Source of the DNA: an uncultured Lachnospiraceae bacterium
Lineage (GTDB): Bacteria; Bacillota; Clostridia; Lachnospirales; Lachnospiraceae
Direction: 5' to 3'
Assembly (NCBI GenBank): GCA_947652925.1
Contig: CANTEW010000007.1
Location: forward strand, 18,079-82,078
DNA length: 64,000 nucleotides
This document shows positions 16,295-26,143 of this stretch, one piece after another. A program made the position numbers and the translations under genes. Each line of letters starts with the position of its first letter. The first letter of the stretch is position 1. Below the pieces are notes generated by a model. The model was not told the DNA's origin, did not search any database, and worked only from the letters and a program-made list of their open reading frames with translations.

Positions 16295-17218
16295 ATGGAC
16301 ATAAATTACGAATACTACCGGATCTTCTACTACGTCGCAAAATACAAAAACCTGACCCAGGCAGCCAGAGTACTGCACAGCAGCCAGCCCAATATCTCCC
16401 GGACGATCAAACTCCTGGAAGGCGCGCTGGGCTGCTGCCTGCTCATCCGTTCCAGCCGGGGGATCTCCCTGACCCCGGAGGGAGAGCGGCTCTATACCCA
16501 CGTGAAAGCCGCCGTGGAGCGGATCCAGGCCGCCGAAAATGAGATCGCCAGATCTGTTGATATGCAGGACGGATGTGTGACGATCGGAGCCAGTGAGACA
16601 GCCCTCCACATGCTCCTGCTCCCCGTCCTGCGCCGTTTTAAAAAAGACCACCCCCAGATCCGCATCCGTATCTTAAACCATCTGACCACCCAGGCGATCC
16701 AGTCGGCCAGACAGGGGGAAGTGGATCTGGCCGTAGTAGCTACCCCGCCGGATATAGAAAGACCCCTCCACTCTCACCCGCTCCTCACGTTCAGAGATAT
16801 CCTGATCGGAGGTCCTTCCTACAGCGCTCTTCAAGGAAAACCTGTAACATTGGCGGAACTTTCCACCCATCCGCTCATATGTCTGGGAGAGGATACGATG
16901 ACTTTCCGATCCTACGAAAACTTCTACCGCCGCCACGGCCTGCCGCTCTGCCCGGAACTCCAGGCAGCTACCACTGACCAGATCCTCCCTATGATAAAAA
17001 ACGATCTGGGAATCGGTTACATACCGGAAATATCCGCCAGGGACGCCCTGGAAAAAGGCGAAGTCTTCCAGCTCTCCCTGACTGAAGAGATCCCTCCCAG
17101 GGAGATATGCCTTATCGAAAATGAACAATATCCTCTGTCCGTCGCCGCCAGAGAGCTGCGGGCGCTCCTCACAGAACATCGGGACCTATCTTCAGAGTGT
17201 GATATATCCCCAAAATAA
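16295..17218 (+). CDS. LysR-family transcriptional regulator
   Basis: A 307-residue LysR-type regulator. The winged HTH is in residues 1-60 (YYVAKYKNLTQAARVLHSSQ then PNISRTIKLLEGALG), followed by a substrate-binding domain starting at about 90 (VTIGASETALHMLLLPVLRR) with typical LysR periplasmic-binding fold. AGGAGA lies 8 nt before the ATG. It is divergent from the MATE exporter, the classical arrangement for regulation of the neighbour; the ligand is unknown. Confidence 0.93.
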   Translation: MDINYEYYRIFYYVAKYKNLTQAARVLHSSQPNISRTIKLLEGALGCCLLIRSSRGISLTPEGERLYTHVKAAVERIQAAENEIARSVDMQDGCVTIGASETALHMLLLPVLRRFKKDHPQIRIRILNHLTTQAIQSARQGEVDLAVVATPPDIERPLHSHPLLTFRDILIGGPSYSALQGKPVTLAELSTHPLICLGEDTMTFRSYENFYRRHGLPLCPELQAATTDQILPMIKNDLGIGYIPEISARDALEKGEVFQLSLTEEIPPREICLIENEQYPLSVAARELRALLTEHRDLSSECDISPK

Positions 17219-17253
17219 GGGCAGGACTCTACCAAGCAGAGTCCTGCCCTTTC
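17218..17253. terminator. Bidirectional terminator between lysR and azlD
   Basis: A perfect 13-bp stem (AGGGCAGGACTCT / AGAGTCCTGCCCT, loop ACCAAGC) starts at the lysR stop. T-run on the right and an A-rich left side serve both converging genes. Confidence 0.85.
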
Positions 17254-17259
17254 GCAGCA

Positions 17260-17577
17260 TCATATAAGATCCAACACCCATTCTAAGATAAATACCACCG
17301 CACAGGCCGCCGTGGATACCTGGAACAGGCTTTTGCCCCGGTATGCCAGAAAAGCCGCCGCTGCCAGCGCCGCCGCACCGGACCAGACTGAGTCAGTCGC
17401 CATGAGTATGGCCGGGAAGATCATGACCGAGAGCGTCACATAAGGGACATAATAGAGAAACGACTTCACATATGTATTTCTGATCTCCTTTTTGATCAGG
17501 GTCAGCGGCAGCATGCGGATCAGATACGTCACACCCGCCATCACCAGGATATACAGATAGACTGGACGTCCCATCAT
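17260..17577 (-). CDS. azlD: AzlD-family branched-chain amino acid export subunit
   Basis: A 105-residue protein with about four membrane helices, recognised as AzlD by the LYILVMAGVTYLIRMLPLTL start and the central YYVPYVTLSVMIFPAIL. AzlD is the small partner of AzlC in export of branched-chain amino acids. Its ATG overlaps the azlC stop (ATGA), so the two are translationally coupled. Confidence 0.88.
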   Translation of the reverse strand: MMGRPVYLYILVMAGVTYLIRMLPLTLIKKEIRNTYVKSFLYYVPYVTLSVMIFPAILMATDSVWSGAAALAAAAFLAYRGKSLFQVSTAACAVVFILEWVLDLI

Positions 17578-18296
17578 CCTTTCCCTCCCTTCTGCTCTTC
17601 TCCCACCGGAAAAAAGAACGCCGCGGCTCCAGCGATCAGCACCGTCAGGAGGATGACCTTAAAACCAGAGGATATCCCACTCAGCACTGGCGCGATCGAA
17701 AACAGGAAACTGGCCGCCATAGAGACCGCCACCACGCCGGCCAGGATACGGCTGCCCCTGGCCGGCGGTATGACGATCGCCAGGAACATCCCGTACAGAG
17801 CCACACCCAGCGCACTCAAGAGCCGGGCCGGGAGCAGGTCGCCGGATACGGCCCCCAAGAGCGTCCCTAACGTCCAGCCCGGCACGGCCACACAGATCAG
17901 TCCATATGCATAAAACGGGCTCAAGACCCCCTCCCGGCAGGCCGACACGCCGAAGACTTCATCCGTCACACCATAGGAGATCAGAAACCGGTGAAAAAAT
18001 GGCATGGCCCTGTCCAGCTTCTGGGAAAGGGAACAGGACATCAGACAATACCGCAGGTTGATGATAAACTGCACAGCCGCCATCTCCACAAAAGGCGCGC
18101 CGCTCTGGATCACCCCCAATGCGGCAAACTGACCCGCACTCGTCAGGTTCGTCAGGGACATGACCACCGCCGCCAATGTGGAGATCCCCGCCTTTTTCGC
18201 CATGATCCCGAATGTAAAGGAGACAGCCAGGTACCCCAGCCCGATCGGTACTCCGTCTTTTAAGCCATATCGAAATTGCTGTATCTTATCGTCCAT
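17574..18296 (-). CDS. azlC: AzlC-family branched-chain amino acid permease
   Basis: A 240-residue membrane protein, the large subunit of an AzlCD-type exporter for branched-chain amino acids. Typical signatures are GVPIGLGYLAVSFTFGIMAK, SLTNLTSAGQFAALG, INLRYCLMSCSLSQKLD and YGVTDEVFGVS. The ATG at 18296 follows GGAGG by 4 nt; the 29-residue upstream extension lacks membrane character and has no ribosome-binding site. A perfect hairpin (CGTGTGTTT / AAACACACG, 18319-18338) sits directly upstream of the ribosome-binding region. Confidence 0.92.
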   Translation of the reverse strand: MDDKIQQFRYGLKDGVPIGLGYLAVSFTFGIMAKKAGISTLAAVVMSLTNLTSAGQFAALGVIQSGAPFVEMAAVQFIINLRYCLMSCSLSQKLDRAMPFFHRFLISYGVTDEVFGVSACREGVLSPFYAYGLICVAVPGWTLGTLLGAVSGDLLPARLLSALGVALYGMFLAIVIPPARGSRILAGVVAVSMAASFLFSIAPVLSGISSGFKVILLTVLIAGAAAFFFPVGEEQKGGKG

Positions 18297-18318
18297 AAAA
18301 CCTCCTGATCCTCCTTTG

Positions 18319-18338
18319 CGTGTGTTTTCAAACACACG
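18319..18338. promoter_or_regulatory. Perfect hairpin upstream of azlC
   Basis: 9-bp perfect stem CGTGTGTTT / AAACACACG with a 2-nt loop, between pdxT and azlC and just before the azlC ribosome-binding site. No T-run follows, so a leader structure or operator is more likely than a terminator. Confidence 0.5.
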
Positions 18339-18386
18339 AGGACCTGCAGATTTCATTTTACTACGACAAAAAGAAAATAACAAGCG

Positions 18387-18968
18387 TTAAAATATCTGCT
18401 GTTCCCGTCTGCATTCCTTTAAGAACATCTCATGGATCTTGCTGTCCTCATTTAACTCAGGATGAAAAGACATGGCATACTGCTTTCCATACCTCACTGC
18501 CACGATCCTCCCGTCAACCTCTGCCAGGACCTCCACATCTTTTCCCACCGTTTTGATATAAGGCGCACGTATGAAGACCATCGGCACCTGTCCCACATAC
18601 TCCATCTCCCGGACTGTGCGAAAGCTGCCCAGCTGCCTGCCGTAGGCATTGCGCTCCACCGTCACAGGCAGTGTCCCAAGATACACATGGTCATCATTGG
18701 ATATCTCCTTTGCCAGCAAGATCAGTCCGGCGCAGGTGGCCAGCACGGGCAGGCCGCCCTCGATCCTGGATCTCAGATCGCCGAGCATATCCAGTTCCCG
18801 GAGGAGTTTTCCCTGTACGGTACTCTCTCCTCCCGGCAGTACCAGGCCGTCAGATACCCGTTCCAGATCGCTCTTCTGGCGGATCTCCACACATTGCGCC
18901 CCAAGGCTCTCCAGCTTCTTTTGGTGTTCTATGAAAGCTCCCTGCACGGCCAGTATCCCGATCTTCAT
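18387..18968 (-). CDS. pdxT: Pyridoxal 5'-phosphate synthase glutaminase subunit
   Basis: A 193-residue class I glutamine amidotransferase that supplies ammonia to PdxS. The nucleophile is Cys79 in LATCAGL, and the His-Glu pair is in SFHPELNED near 172; GGEST near 47 is the conserved oxyanion region. The start lies one base after the pdxS stop, so the two are tightly coupled. Confidence 0.96.
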   Translation of the reverse strand: MKIGILAVQGAFIEHQKKLESLGAQCVEIRQKSDLERVSDGLVLPGGESTVQGKLLRELDMLGDLRSRIEGGLPVLATCAGLILLAKEISNDDHVYLGTLPVTVERNAYGRQLGSFRTVREMEYVGQVPMVFIRAPYIKTVGKDVEVLAEVDGRIVAVRYGKQYAMSFHPELNEDSKIHEMFLKECRREQQIF

Positions 18969-18969
18969 C

Positions 18970-19845
18970 TCATTTGCCCCTCTCCGCCATCAAGAGTTCT
19001 ATCTCCTGCTCATTGATGCCGACCATGGCTTCCCCAAGGTCCTCCGAGATCTCTGCCAGGACTTTACTGTCCTGGTAATTTGTCACCGCCTTCACGATCG
19101 CAGCCGCCCGTTTCTCCGGGTCGCCGGATCTGAAGATACCTGAGCCGACGAATACGCCCTCCGCGCCCAGCTGCATCATCATCGCCGCATCCGCAGGCGT
19201 GGCCACGCCCCCTGCTGCAAAATTTACCACCGGGAGCCGTCCGTTCACATGTACATATTCGATCAGATCATAGGGGACCCTCATGTCCTTAGCCTCCTCG
19301 AACAACTCATCACTGCGCATGGAGACAACTTTCCCGATCTCACTGTTCATCCTGCGCATATGCCGCACCGCCTGGACCACGTCACCCGTTCCCGGCTCCC
19401 CTTTCGTCCTGATCATAGAAGCGCCTTCACTGATCCGTCTGAGCGCTTCCCCCAGATCTTTCGCCCCGCATACAAAAGGTACCTTAAACCGCCTCTTATC
19501 AATATGATACACATCGTCTGCCGGAGACAACACTTCGCTCTCGTCAATATAGTCGATCTCGATCGCCTCCAGGATCTGTGCCTCTACAAAATGCCCGATT
19601 CGGCACTTGGCCATCACCGGGATCGAGACGGCTTCCTGGATCCCTTTAATCATTTTCGGATCGCTCATCCTGGACACGCCGCCCGCGGCCCGGATATCTG
19701 CCGGGATACGCTCCAGGGCCATGACCGCGCAGGCCCCGGCTCCTTCCGCGATCTTCGCCTGCTCCGGAGTCGTCACATCCATGATCACACCGCCTTTTAA
19801 CATCTGTGCGAGCTGCTTATTCAAGTCATATCTCTCTGCTGCCAT
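18970..19845 (-). CDS. pdxS: Pyridoxal 5'-phosphate synthase lyase subunit
   Basis: A 291-residue TIM-barrel enzyme that builds PLP from ribose 5-phosphate, glyceraldehyde 3-phosphate and ammonia. [61 protein letters not shown] and the late [20 protein letters not shown] are all near-invariant in PdxS. The ATG at 19845 has GGAGGGA 8 nt upstream. The gene starts 108 nt after gltD, so it may share that transcript or have its own promoter in the gap. Confidence 0.97.
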   Translation of the reverse strand: MAAERYDLNKQLAQMLKGGVIMDVTTPEQAKIAEGAGACAVMALERIPADIRAAGGVSRMSDPKMIKGIQEAVSIPVMAKCRIGHFVEAQILEAIEIDYIDESEVLSPADDVYHIDKRRFKVPFVCGAKDLGEALRRISEGASMIRTKGEPGTGDVVQAVRHMRRMNSEIGKVVSMRSDELFEEAKDMRVPYDLIEYVHVNGRLPVVNFAAGGVATPADAAMMMQLGAEGVFVGSGIFRSGDPEKRAAAIVKAVTNYQDSKVLAEISEDLGEAMVGINEQEIELLMAERGK

Positions 19846-19953
19846 TTCTGATCCCTCCAAATTTTATATGTCTGTATCATCTTTCGCTCATCTCATCAAC
19901 ATATCTCACTCATCCCGCCGGCATTGTTTCAAGTCGACATGGGACGCATCCGG

Positions 19954-21447
19954 TCACTGTACGGATAAATTGGTATACCCCATCAGGCTTTCGTCCACAG
20001 CCCTGGCCGCTTCCCGGCCTTCCCGGATCGCCCAGACCACCAGGGACTGCCCCCGGTGCATATCCCCCGCCGTAAATACTTTCGGTACGGTCGTCTCATA
20101 CTTCCCCGGCTCCGTGGCCACATTGGTGCGCCCGTCAAGCTCCACCCGGAAGGCTTTTGCCACATAATCCTGACAGCCCAGGAAACCCGCCGCGATCAGT
20201 ACCACGTCCGCATCCATCACCTGTTCCGTCCCTTTGACCGGTACCATATCCACACGTCCCGTATCCGTGTTTGTCTTTGGCTCCAGTTTTACAGTCCTGA
20301 TCTGGCATAAGTCGCCATTTTTGTTTTTTACAAATTCTGTGACCGTTGTCTGGTAGACCCGCGGATCTTTGCCAAATACAGCGATGGCTTCCTCCTGGCC
20401 GTAATCTGTCTTGCATACCCGGGGCCACTGGGGCCAGGGATCATCCGCCGCCCTTGTATCCGGAGCCTTAGGCATCATCTCGATCTGTACCACGCTCTTT
20501 GCTCCCAGGCGTATAGCCGTCCCTGTGCAATCGTTCCCCGTGTCGCCGCCGCCGATGACCACCACATTCTTTCCTTTGACCGGGATAAATTTCTGATCCT
20601 TAAGCCCGGAGTCCAGCAGGCTCTTTGTGACGGACTTCAGGAAATCCACCGCAAAGCAGATCCCTTTGGCATCCCTTCCCGGCAGTTTCAGGTCCCGGGG
20701 GGTGGAGGCGCCGCAGGCCAGGATCACCCGGTCATATTCTTTTAACAGGGCGGCGGCTTTATGGGTCTTTCCCACATCCGCACCGGTGACGAACCGGACG
20801 CCCTCTTCCTCCATGACCTGTATCTTCCTGTCGACGACCTGTTTTTCCAGCTTCATATTCGGTATCCCGTAGCGGAGCAGTCCTCCGATCCGGTCGTCCC
20901 GCTCAAACACGGTCACTTCATGGCCCCGTTTGTTGAGCTGGTCTGCCGCCGCCAGCCCGGAAGGGCCGCTGCCCACAATAGCCACCTTCTTCCCGGTGCG
21001 CACTCTGGGCGGATGAGCCGCCGCATATCCCCGCTCATAGGCAGTCTCGATGACTGCATATTCATTCTCCTTTGTAGACACCGGATCCCCGTTCAGGTTG
21101 CAGACGCAGGCCGCCTCGCAGAGCGCCGGGCAGACCCGGGAAGTAAACTCTGGGAAATTATTCGTCTTCTTCAGACGCTGGTACGCCTGCTCCCAATTTC
21201 CATGGTAGACGGCATCGTTCCATTCCGGCACCAGATTGTGCAGGGGACAGCCGGAAGCCATGCCTCCGATCATCATCCCTGACTGGCAGAAAGGAACGCC
21301 GCAGGACATACACCTGGCGCCCTGGCGCTTTTGCTCTTCCAGAGGGAGATGTGTGTGGAACTCCTGAAAATGCCCGATCCTTGTCTTCGGCTCTTCTTCT
21401 GTGCTGACTTCCCGTCCATACTCTAAAAATCCCGTTGGCTTTCCCAC
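19954..21447 (-). CDS. gltD: Glutamate synthase, small subunit
   Basis: A 497-residue flavoprotein that passes electrons from NADPH to the large subunit. Cysteine motifs for the Fe-S clusters are in ARCMSCGVPFC (about 41-51) and CPALCEAACVCNLN (about 106-119). FAD binding is in GSGPSGLAAADQL, and the pyridine nucleotide site is in VVIGGGDTGNDC. Translation starts with GTG at 21447, three nt after the gltB stop, using the GAGGAGG at the end of gltB. Confidence 0.96.
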   Translation of the reverse strand: MGKPTGFLEYGREVSTEEEPKTRIGHFQEFHTHLPLEEQKRQGARCMSCGVPFCQSGMMIGGMASGCPLHNLVPEWNDAVYHGNWEQAYQRLKKTNNFPEFTSRVCPALCEAACVCNLNGDPVSTKENEYAVIETAYERGYAAAHPPRVRTGKKVAIVGSGPSGLAAADQLNKRGHEVTVFERDDRIGGLLRYGIPNMKLEKQVVDRKIQVMEEEGVRFVTGADVGKTHKAAALLKEYDRVILACGASTPRDLKLPGRDAKGICFAVDFLKSVTKSLLDSGLKDQKFIPVKGKNVVVIGGGDTGNDCTGTAIRLGAKSVVQIEMMPKAPDTRAADDPWPQWPRVCKTDYGQEEAIAVFGKDPRVYQTTVTEFVKNKNGDLCQIRTVKLEPKTNTDTGRVDMVPVKGTEQVMDADVVLIAAGFLGCQDYVAKAFRVELDGRTNVATEPGKYETTVPKVFTAGDMHRGQSLVVWAIREGREAARAVDESLMGYTNLSVQ

Positions 21448-21450
21448 TTT

Positions 21451-24400
21451 TTATCCCTCCTCATCCTGTTTATTTGCATAAAACGCTTCGATCTGTGCCT
21501 GCTGGGAACTCAGGCCCTTTTCTTCCATTTTCACGATGGCCGACAGCATCCGGTCATAATCATCCGGGATGATCTTCTTGAACTTAGGCAGATATCCCTC
21601 GAAACTGTCCAGCACCTGTTTTCCTTTTACAGAATCAGTACAGGCCACATGATCCTGGATCATAGTCTTTAACTCCTGCACATCGTATTTGGACGTTACT
21701 TTCTCGATGGAGACCATGGCTTTATTGGTCTTCGTATACAGGTCGTTATCCTCATCCAGCACATAAGCGATCCCGCCGCTCATGCCTGCGGCAAAGTTCT
21801 TACCCACATTTCCCAAGATCACCACACGTCCCCCGGTCATATATTCGCACCCGTGGTCGCCCACGCCTTCCACCACCGACACCGCGCCGGAATTGCGCAC
21901 GCAGAACCGCTCGCCAGCCACACCATTTATATAGGCTTTCCCACTGGTGGCTCCATAGAGGGCCACATTTCCCACGATGATATTCTCATCCTGGCGAAAG
22001 CGGCTCCCTTTGGGCGGATAGACCACCAGTTTGCCGCCGGACAGACCTTTTCCGAAATAGTCGTTGCTGTCGCCCTCCAGTTCCAGGGTGAGCCCCCTGG
22101 GGATGAACGCCCCGAAACTCTGCCCGCCTGCTCCACGGCATTTGACAGTGAATGTATCTTCCTCCAGGGTGTCCCCGTAACGCTTGGTGATCTCCGCGCC
22201 GAACATAGTACCAAATGTCCTGTCTGTGTTGCCCACGTCCAGCTCTGTGCTGCGCTTCTGGCCGTTTTCCAGAGCATCCTTGAATCTTTTCATCAGGACC
22301 GTACGGTCCGTTTTCTTATCCAGCTCAAGATCGTATACCTGTTTCGGGTCAAAGACCACTTTCTGTTTAGTGGCCGCATAAGGATTGGAAAGGATGTTGG
22401 AAAGATCCACTTTCTTCGCTTTTTGCGCCTGGATATCTGTCCTGGCGCCCAGAAGATCCGTCCGGCCCACCAGCTCATCCACCGTGCGCACACCCAATCT
22501 GGCCATATACTCCCGCAGTTCTTCTGCGATGAACCGCATGAAATTCACCACATACTCCGGTCTCCCCCGGAAACGTTTCCGCAGTTCAGGGTTCTGGGTG
22601 GCTACGCCCACCGGACATGTATCCAGGTTACAGACACGCATCATCACACATCCCATGGTGATCAGCGGCGCTGTAGCAAAACCAAATTCTTCCGCTCCCA
22701 GCATAGCGGCTATGGCCACATGCTTCCCGGTCATCAATTTCCCGTCTGTCTCAATGCGCACTTTATTGCGCAGGCCGTTCATGATCAGGGTCTGGTGCGT
22801 CTCGGAGAGCCCCAGTTCCCAGGGGAGCCCTGCATTATAGATGGAACTGCCCGGCGCGGCCCCGGTCCCGCCGTCATACCCTGAGATCAAGATCACCTGC
22901 GCCCCGGCCTTCGCCACACCTGCGGCCACAGTGCCCACACCAGCCTCCGCCACAAGCTTCACCGAGATCACCGCATCGGGATTGGCGTTCTTCAGGTCAT
23001 AGATCAGCTGCGCTAAGTCCTCGATGGAATAGATATCGTGATGGGGCGGCGGTGAGATCAGGCTGACGCCCGGGGTGGAATGCCTGGTGGTGGCGATCCA
23101 CGGGTATACTTTCCCCCCCGGCAGATGGCCGCCTTCCCCCGGTTTTGCCCCCTGGGCCATCTTGATCTGGATCTCCCGGGCGCTGACCAGATACCGGGAA
23201 GTGACGCCAAAACGTCCGGAAGCTACTTGTTTGATCGCGGAACAGCGGTTTTCTCCATCCGGTCCCGGTGAGAGCCTGTCCAGACTCTCGCCGCCCTCGC
23301 CTGTATTGGACTTTCCATGGATGCGGTTCATAGCGATCGCCAGAGTCTCATGGGCCTCCTGGGATATGGATCCATAGGACATGGCCCCTGTCTTAAATCT
23401 TTTCACGATCTGGTCCACACTCTCCACTTCCTCCAGCGGAACGCCCTTTTCAGGATATCGCAGCTCCATCAGATCACGCAGGAGGCACTGATCCTCCTCC
23501 GCCTCCAGAAGCTTTGTGTACTCTTTGAACATGGCATAATCACCCTGTTTTGTAGACTCCTGGAGGAGATGGATGGTCCGTGGGTCATACAGATGCCGTT
23601 CCCCGCCGCTGCGCATCTTATGACGGCCCCTGCTGTCCAGGGACAAGTCTGTCTCCAGACCCAGCGGGTCAAACGCCGCCGAGTGGAGCTGATCCGCTTC
23701 TCTCTCGATATCCTCCAGAGTGATGCCGCCTATCCTGCTGACCGTATTTGTAAAATATCTGTCCACCACTCCTTTGGCGATCCCTACCGCCTCGAAGATC
23801 TGGGAACCACTGTATGACTGGATCGTGGAGATGCCCATCTTGGACGCGATCTTCACGATACCATGGAGGATCGCATTGTTATAATCATCCACCGCCGCAT
23901 AAGGATCTTTGTCCAGGATACCCGTATCGATCAGCTCATGGATCGTATCCTGGGCCAGATATGGATTCACCGCGCAGGCACCGTAACCCAGCAGGGTGGC
24001 AAAATGATGCACTTCCCGGGGCTCTCCGGATTCCAGTATGATGGCAAGGGACGTCCTCTTCTTCGTCTTCACCAGATGCTGATGTACCGCCGACACGGCC
24101 AGCAGAGAGGGGATCGCCACATGGTTCTCATCCACACCCCTGTCGGACAGGATCAATACCTTCGCCCCGTTCCTGTGCGCCCGGTCCACCTCCACAAACA
24201 GACGGTCGATGGCTTTTTCTAGACTGGTGTTCTTATAAAATAGTATGGGGATCGTCTCCACCTTGAATTCTCTGCGTTTCATAGCCTTGATCTTCAGAAG
24301 GTCCGTGTTGGTGAGGATGGGATTTTCCACCTTCAGGACCGTACAGTTCTCTGGCCGTTCCTCCAGGAGGTTCCCGTCTTCTCCCACATAGACCGTCGTA

Positions 24401-25986
24401 GACGTGACGATCTCCTCCCGGATCGCATCCAGGGGCGGGTTCGTCACCTGGGCAAACTGTTGTTTAAAATAGTGGAACAGGGGTTCATGGCCCTCTGACA
24501 ATACCGGGATGGGCGTATCCGCTCCCATGGCTGAGATGCCTTCACCGCCTGTCTCCGCCATATGCAGGATAGACGTCCGGCATTCCTCATACGTATAACC
24601 AAAGGACTTCTGCAGCCTGGCCCGCTCTTCTGGCGTATAGGAAGGCACTCTCTTATTGGGGATCCTCAACTCTCTTAACGTTACGAGACGGCTGTCCAGC
24701 CATTCTCCGTAAGGCTGTTTCCCGGCATAATATTCTTTCACTTCATCATCAGAGATCATCTTGCCCCGGACTGTATCCACCAGGAGCATCTTCCCGGGAT
24801 GCAGCCGCTCTTTCTCCACGATCTTCGCCGGATCGATGTCCAGGACGCCCACCTCCGAGGACAAGATCACATAGCCGTCTGAAGTCACATAATACCGGGA
24901 TGGCCGAAGCCCGTTCCGGTCCAGTACAGCTCCCATGATATCTCCGTCGCTGAACAGGATGGAAGCCGGACCGTCCCACGGCTCCATCATAGTGGCATAA
25001 TACTGGTAAAAATCCCGTTTTTTCTGGCTCATGGTCTTATTATTGGCCCACGGCTCCGGTATGGTGATCATCACCGCCAGAGGGAGGGGCATACCGCTCA
25101 TGACCAAAAACTCCAGCGTATTATCCAGCATCGCAGAATCGGAACCCGTCGCGTTCACCACCGGGAGTACCTTATATAACTCATCCCCAAGCGCGCCATT
25201 GTCCATCGTCTCCTCCCGGGCCAGCATCTTATCCCCGTTGCCCCGGATCGTGTTGATCTCTCCGTTGTGTACAATGAACCGGTTGGGATGCGCCCGCTCC
25301 CAGCTGGGGTTTGTGTTCGTGCTGAAACGGGAATGGACCATGGCGATGGCAGACTCATAGTCCTCGCTCTGCAGATCCTTATAAAATGTCCTGAGCTGCC
25401 CCACCAGGAACATCCCCTTATAAGCGATCGTCCTGCTGGACAGAGAAGATACATATGTATCATCATTACTCTGCTCAAAGATACGGCGGACGATATACAG
25501 TCTCCTGTCAAAATCCAGTCCTCTCTCCAGTGTCCTGGGCCGTTTGATAAATCCCTGCATGATACAGGGCATACAGGCCACCGCCCTGTGTCCTAACACG
25601 CCGGGAGCCGTCGGCACTTCTCTCCATCCCAGGAATGTGAGACCTTCTTTTTCCACGATCACCTCGAACATCTTCTTCGCCTGGTTGCGCTTTAACTCAT
25701 CCTGGGGAAAGAAAAACATCCCCACGCCGTAATCCCTCTCTCCACCTAAAAAAATGCCGAGGGACTGACAGGTCTTCGAAAAAAACTTGTGTGAGATCTG
25801 CAGTAGGATCCCAACACCGTCTCCTGTCTTTCCTTCGGCATCTTTGCCCGCCCTATGTTCCAGATTTTCAACGATCTTCAATGCATTGACCACCGTCCCA
25901 TGGGTCTTTCTCCCTTTTATATCCACTACTGCCCCGATCCCACAGTTATCATGCTCAAACCGGGCGTCGTATAACGTTTTCTCCAT
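21451..25986 (-). CDS. gltB: Glutamate synthase, large subunit
   Basis: A 1511-residue enzyme making glutamate from glutamine and 2-oxoglutarate. A short leader precedes the class II glutaminase nucleophile Cys15 in HDNCGIGAVVDI. Then come the central domain, an FMN barrel with SGYDGGTGAAPGSSIYNAGL, a 3Fe-4S motif CVMMRVCNLDTCPVG near 1130 and a C-terminal beta-helix (GVGDHGCEYMTGGRVVILG). Full length for the bacterial enzyme, with no frame disruption. It leads a gltBD operon that may extend to pdxST. Confidence 0.97.
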   Translation of the reverse strand: MEKTLYDARFEHDNCGIGAVVDIKGRKTHGTVVNALKIVENLEHRAGKDAEGKTGDGVGILLQISHKFFSKTCQSLGIFLGGERDYGVGMFFFPQDELKRNQAKKMFEVIVEKEGLTFLGWREVPTAPGVLGHRAVACMPCIMQGFIKRPRTLERGLDFDRRLYIVRRIFEQSNDDTYVSSLSSRTIAYKGMFLVGQLRTFYKDLQSEDYESAIAMVHSRFSTNTNPSWERAHPNRFIVHNGEINTIRGNGDKMLAREETMDNGALGDELYKVLPVVNATGSDSAMLDNTLEFLVMSGMPLPLAVMITIPEPWANNKTMSQKKRDFYQYYATMMEPWDGPASILFSDGDIMGAVLDRNGLRPSRYYVTSDGYVILSSEVGVLDIDPAKIVEKERLHPGKMLLVDTVRGKMISDDEVKEYYAGKQPYGEWLDSRLVTLRELRIPNKRVPSYTPEERARLQKSFGYTYEECRTSILHMAETGGEGISAMGADTPIPVLSEGHEPLFHYFKQQFAQVTNPPLDAIREEIVTSTTVYVGEDGNLLEERPENCTVLKVENPILTNTDLLKIKAMKRREFKVETIPILFYKNTSLEKAIDRLFVEVDRAHRNGAKVLILSDRGVDENHVAIPSLLAVSAVHQHLVKTKKRTSLAIILESGEPREVHHFATLLGYGACAVNPYLAQDTIHELIDTGILDKDPYAAVDDYNNAILHGIVKIASKMGISTIQSYSGSQIFEAVGIAKGVVDRYFTNTVSRIGGITLEDIEREADQLHSAAFDPLGLETDLSLDSRGRHKMRSGGERHLYDPRTIHLLQESTKQGDYAMFKEYTKLLEAEEDQCLLRDLMELRYPEKGVPLEEVESVDQIVKRFKTGAMSYGSISQEAHETLAIAMNRIHGKSNTGEGGESLDRLSPGPDGENRCSAIKQVASGRFGVTSRYLVSAREIQIKMAQGAKPGEGGHLPGGKVYPWIATTRHSTPGVSLISPPPHHDIYSIEDLAQLIYDLKNANPDAVISVKLVAEAGVGTVAAGVAKAGAQVILISGYDGGTGAAPGSSIYNAGLPWELGLSETHQTLIMNGLRNKVRIETDGKLMTGKHVAIAAMLGAEEFGFATAPLITMGCVMMRVCNLDTCPVGVATQNPELRKRFRGRPEYVVNFMRFIAEELREYMARLGVRTVDELVGRTDLLGARTDIQAQKAKKVDLSNILSNPYAATKQKVVFDPKQVYDLELDKKTDRTVLMKRFKDALENGQKRSTELDVGNTDRTFGTMFGAEITKRYGDTLEEDTFTVKCRGAGGQSFGAFIPRGLTLELEGDSNDYFGKGLSGGKLVVYPPKGSRFRQDENIIVGNVALYGATSGKAYINGVAGERFCVRNSGAVSVVEGVGDHGCEYMTGGRVVILGNVGKNFAAGMSGGIAYVLDEDNDLYTKTNKAMVSIEKVTSKYDVQELKTMIQDHVACTDSVKGKQVLDSFEGYLPKFKKIIPDDYDRMLSAIVKMEEKGLSSQQAQIEAFYANKQDEEG

Positions 25987-26028
25987 CCAAAACCCATCCT
26001 TTCTCTCTTGCTCTCAAACATTATAGAT

Positions 26029-26057
26029 ACTATAAACCATTTTTCCTCTGTTGTAAA
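26029..26057 (-). promoter_or_regulatory. Predicted gltB promoter
   Basis: Minus-strand -35 TTTACA and -10 TATAGT with a 17-nt spacer, about 43 nt upstream of the gltB ATG. Three copies of GATCACGA (26085, 26133, 26142) lie upstream and are a candidate activator or repressor site. Confidence 0.65.
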
Positions 26058-26143
26058 CATCATTTTTTCAAAAGACCGTCAGATGATCACGAGACACACA
26101 GCCATGGATCCGGCCAATGGATATGTGCCTCTGATCACGATGA

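Noticed and set aside
21853-22884. 343-codon plus-strand frame inside gltB
   Set aside because: Antisense shadow of the FMN and Fe-S part of gltB. No ribosome-binding site and no recognisable motif.
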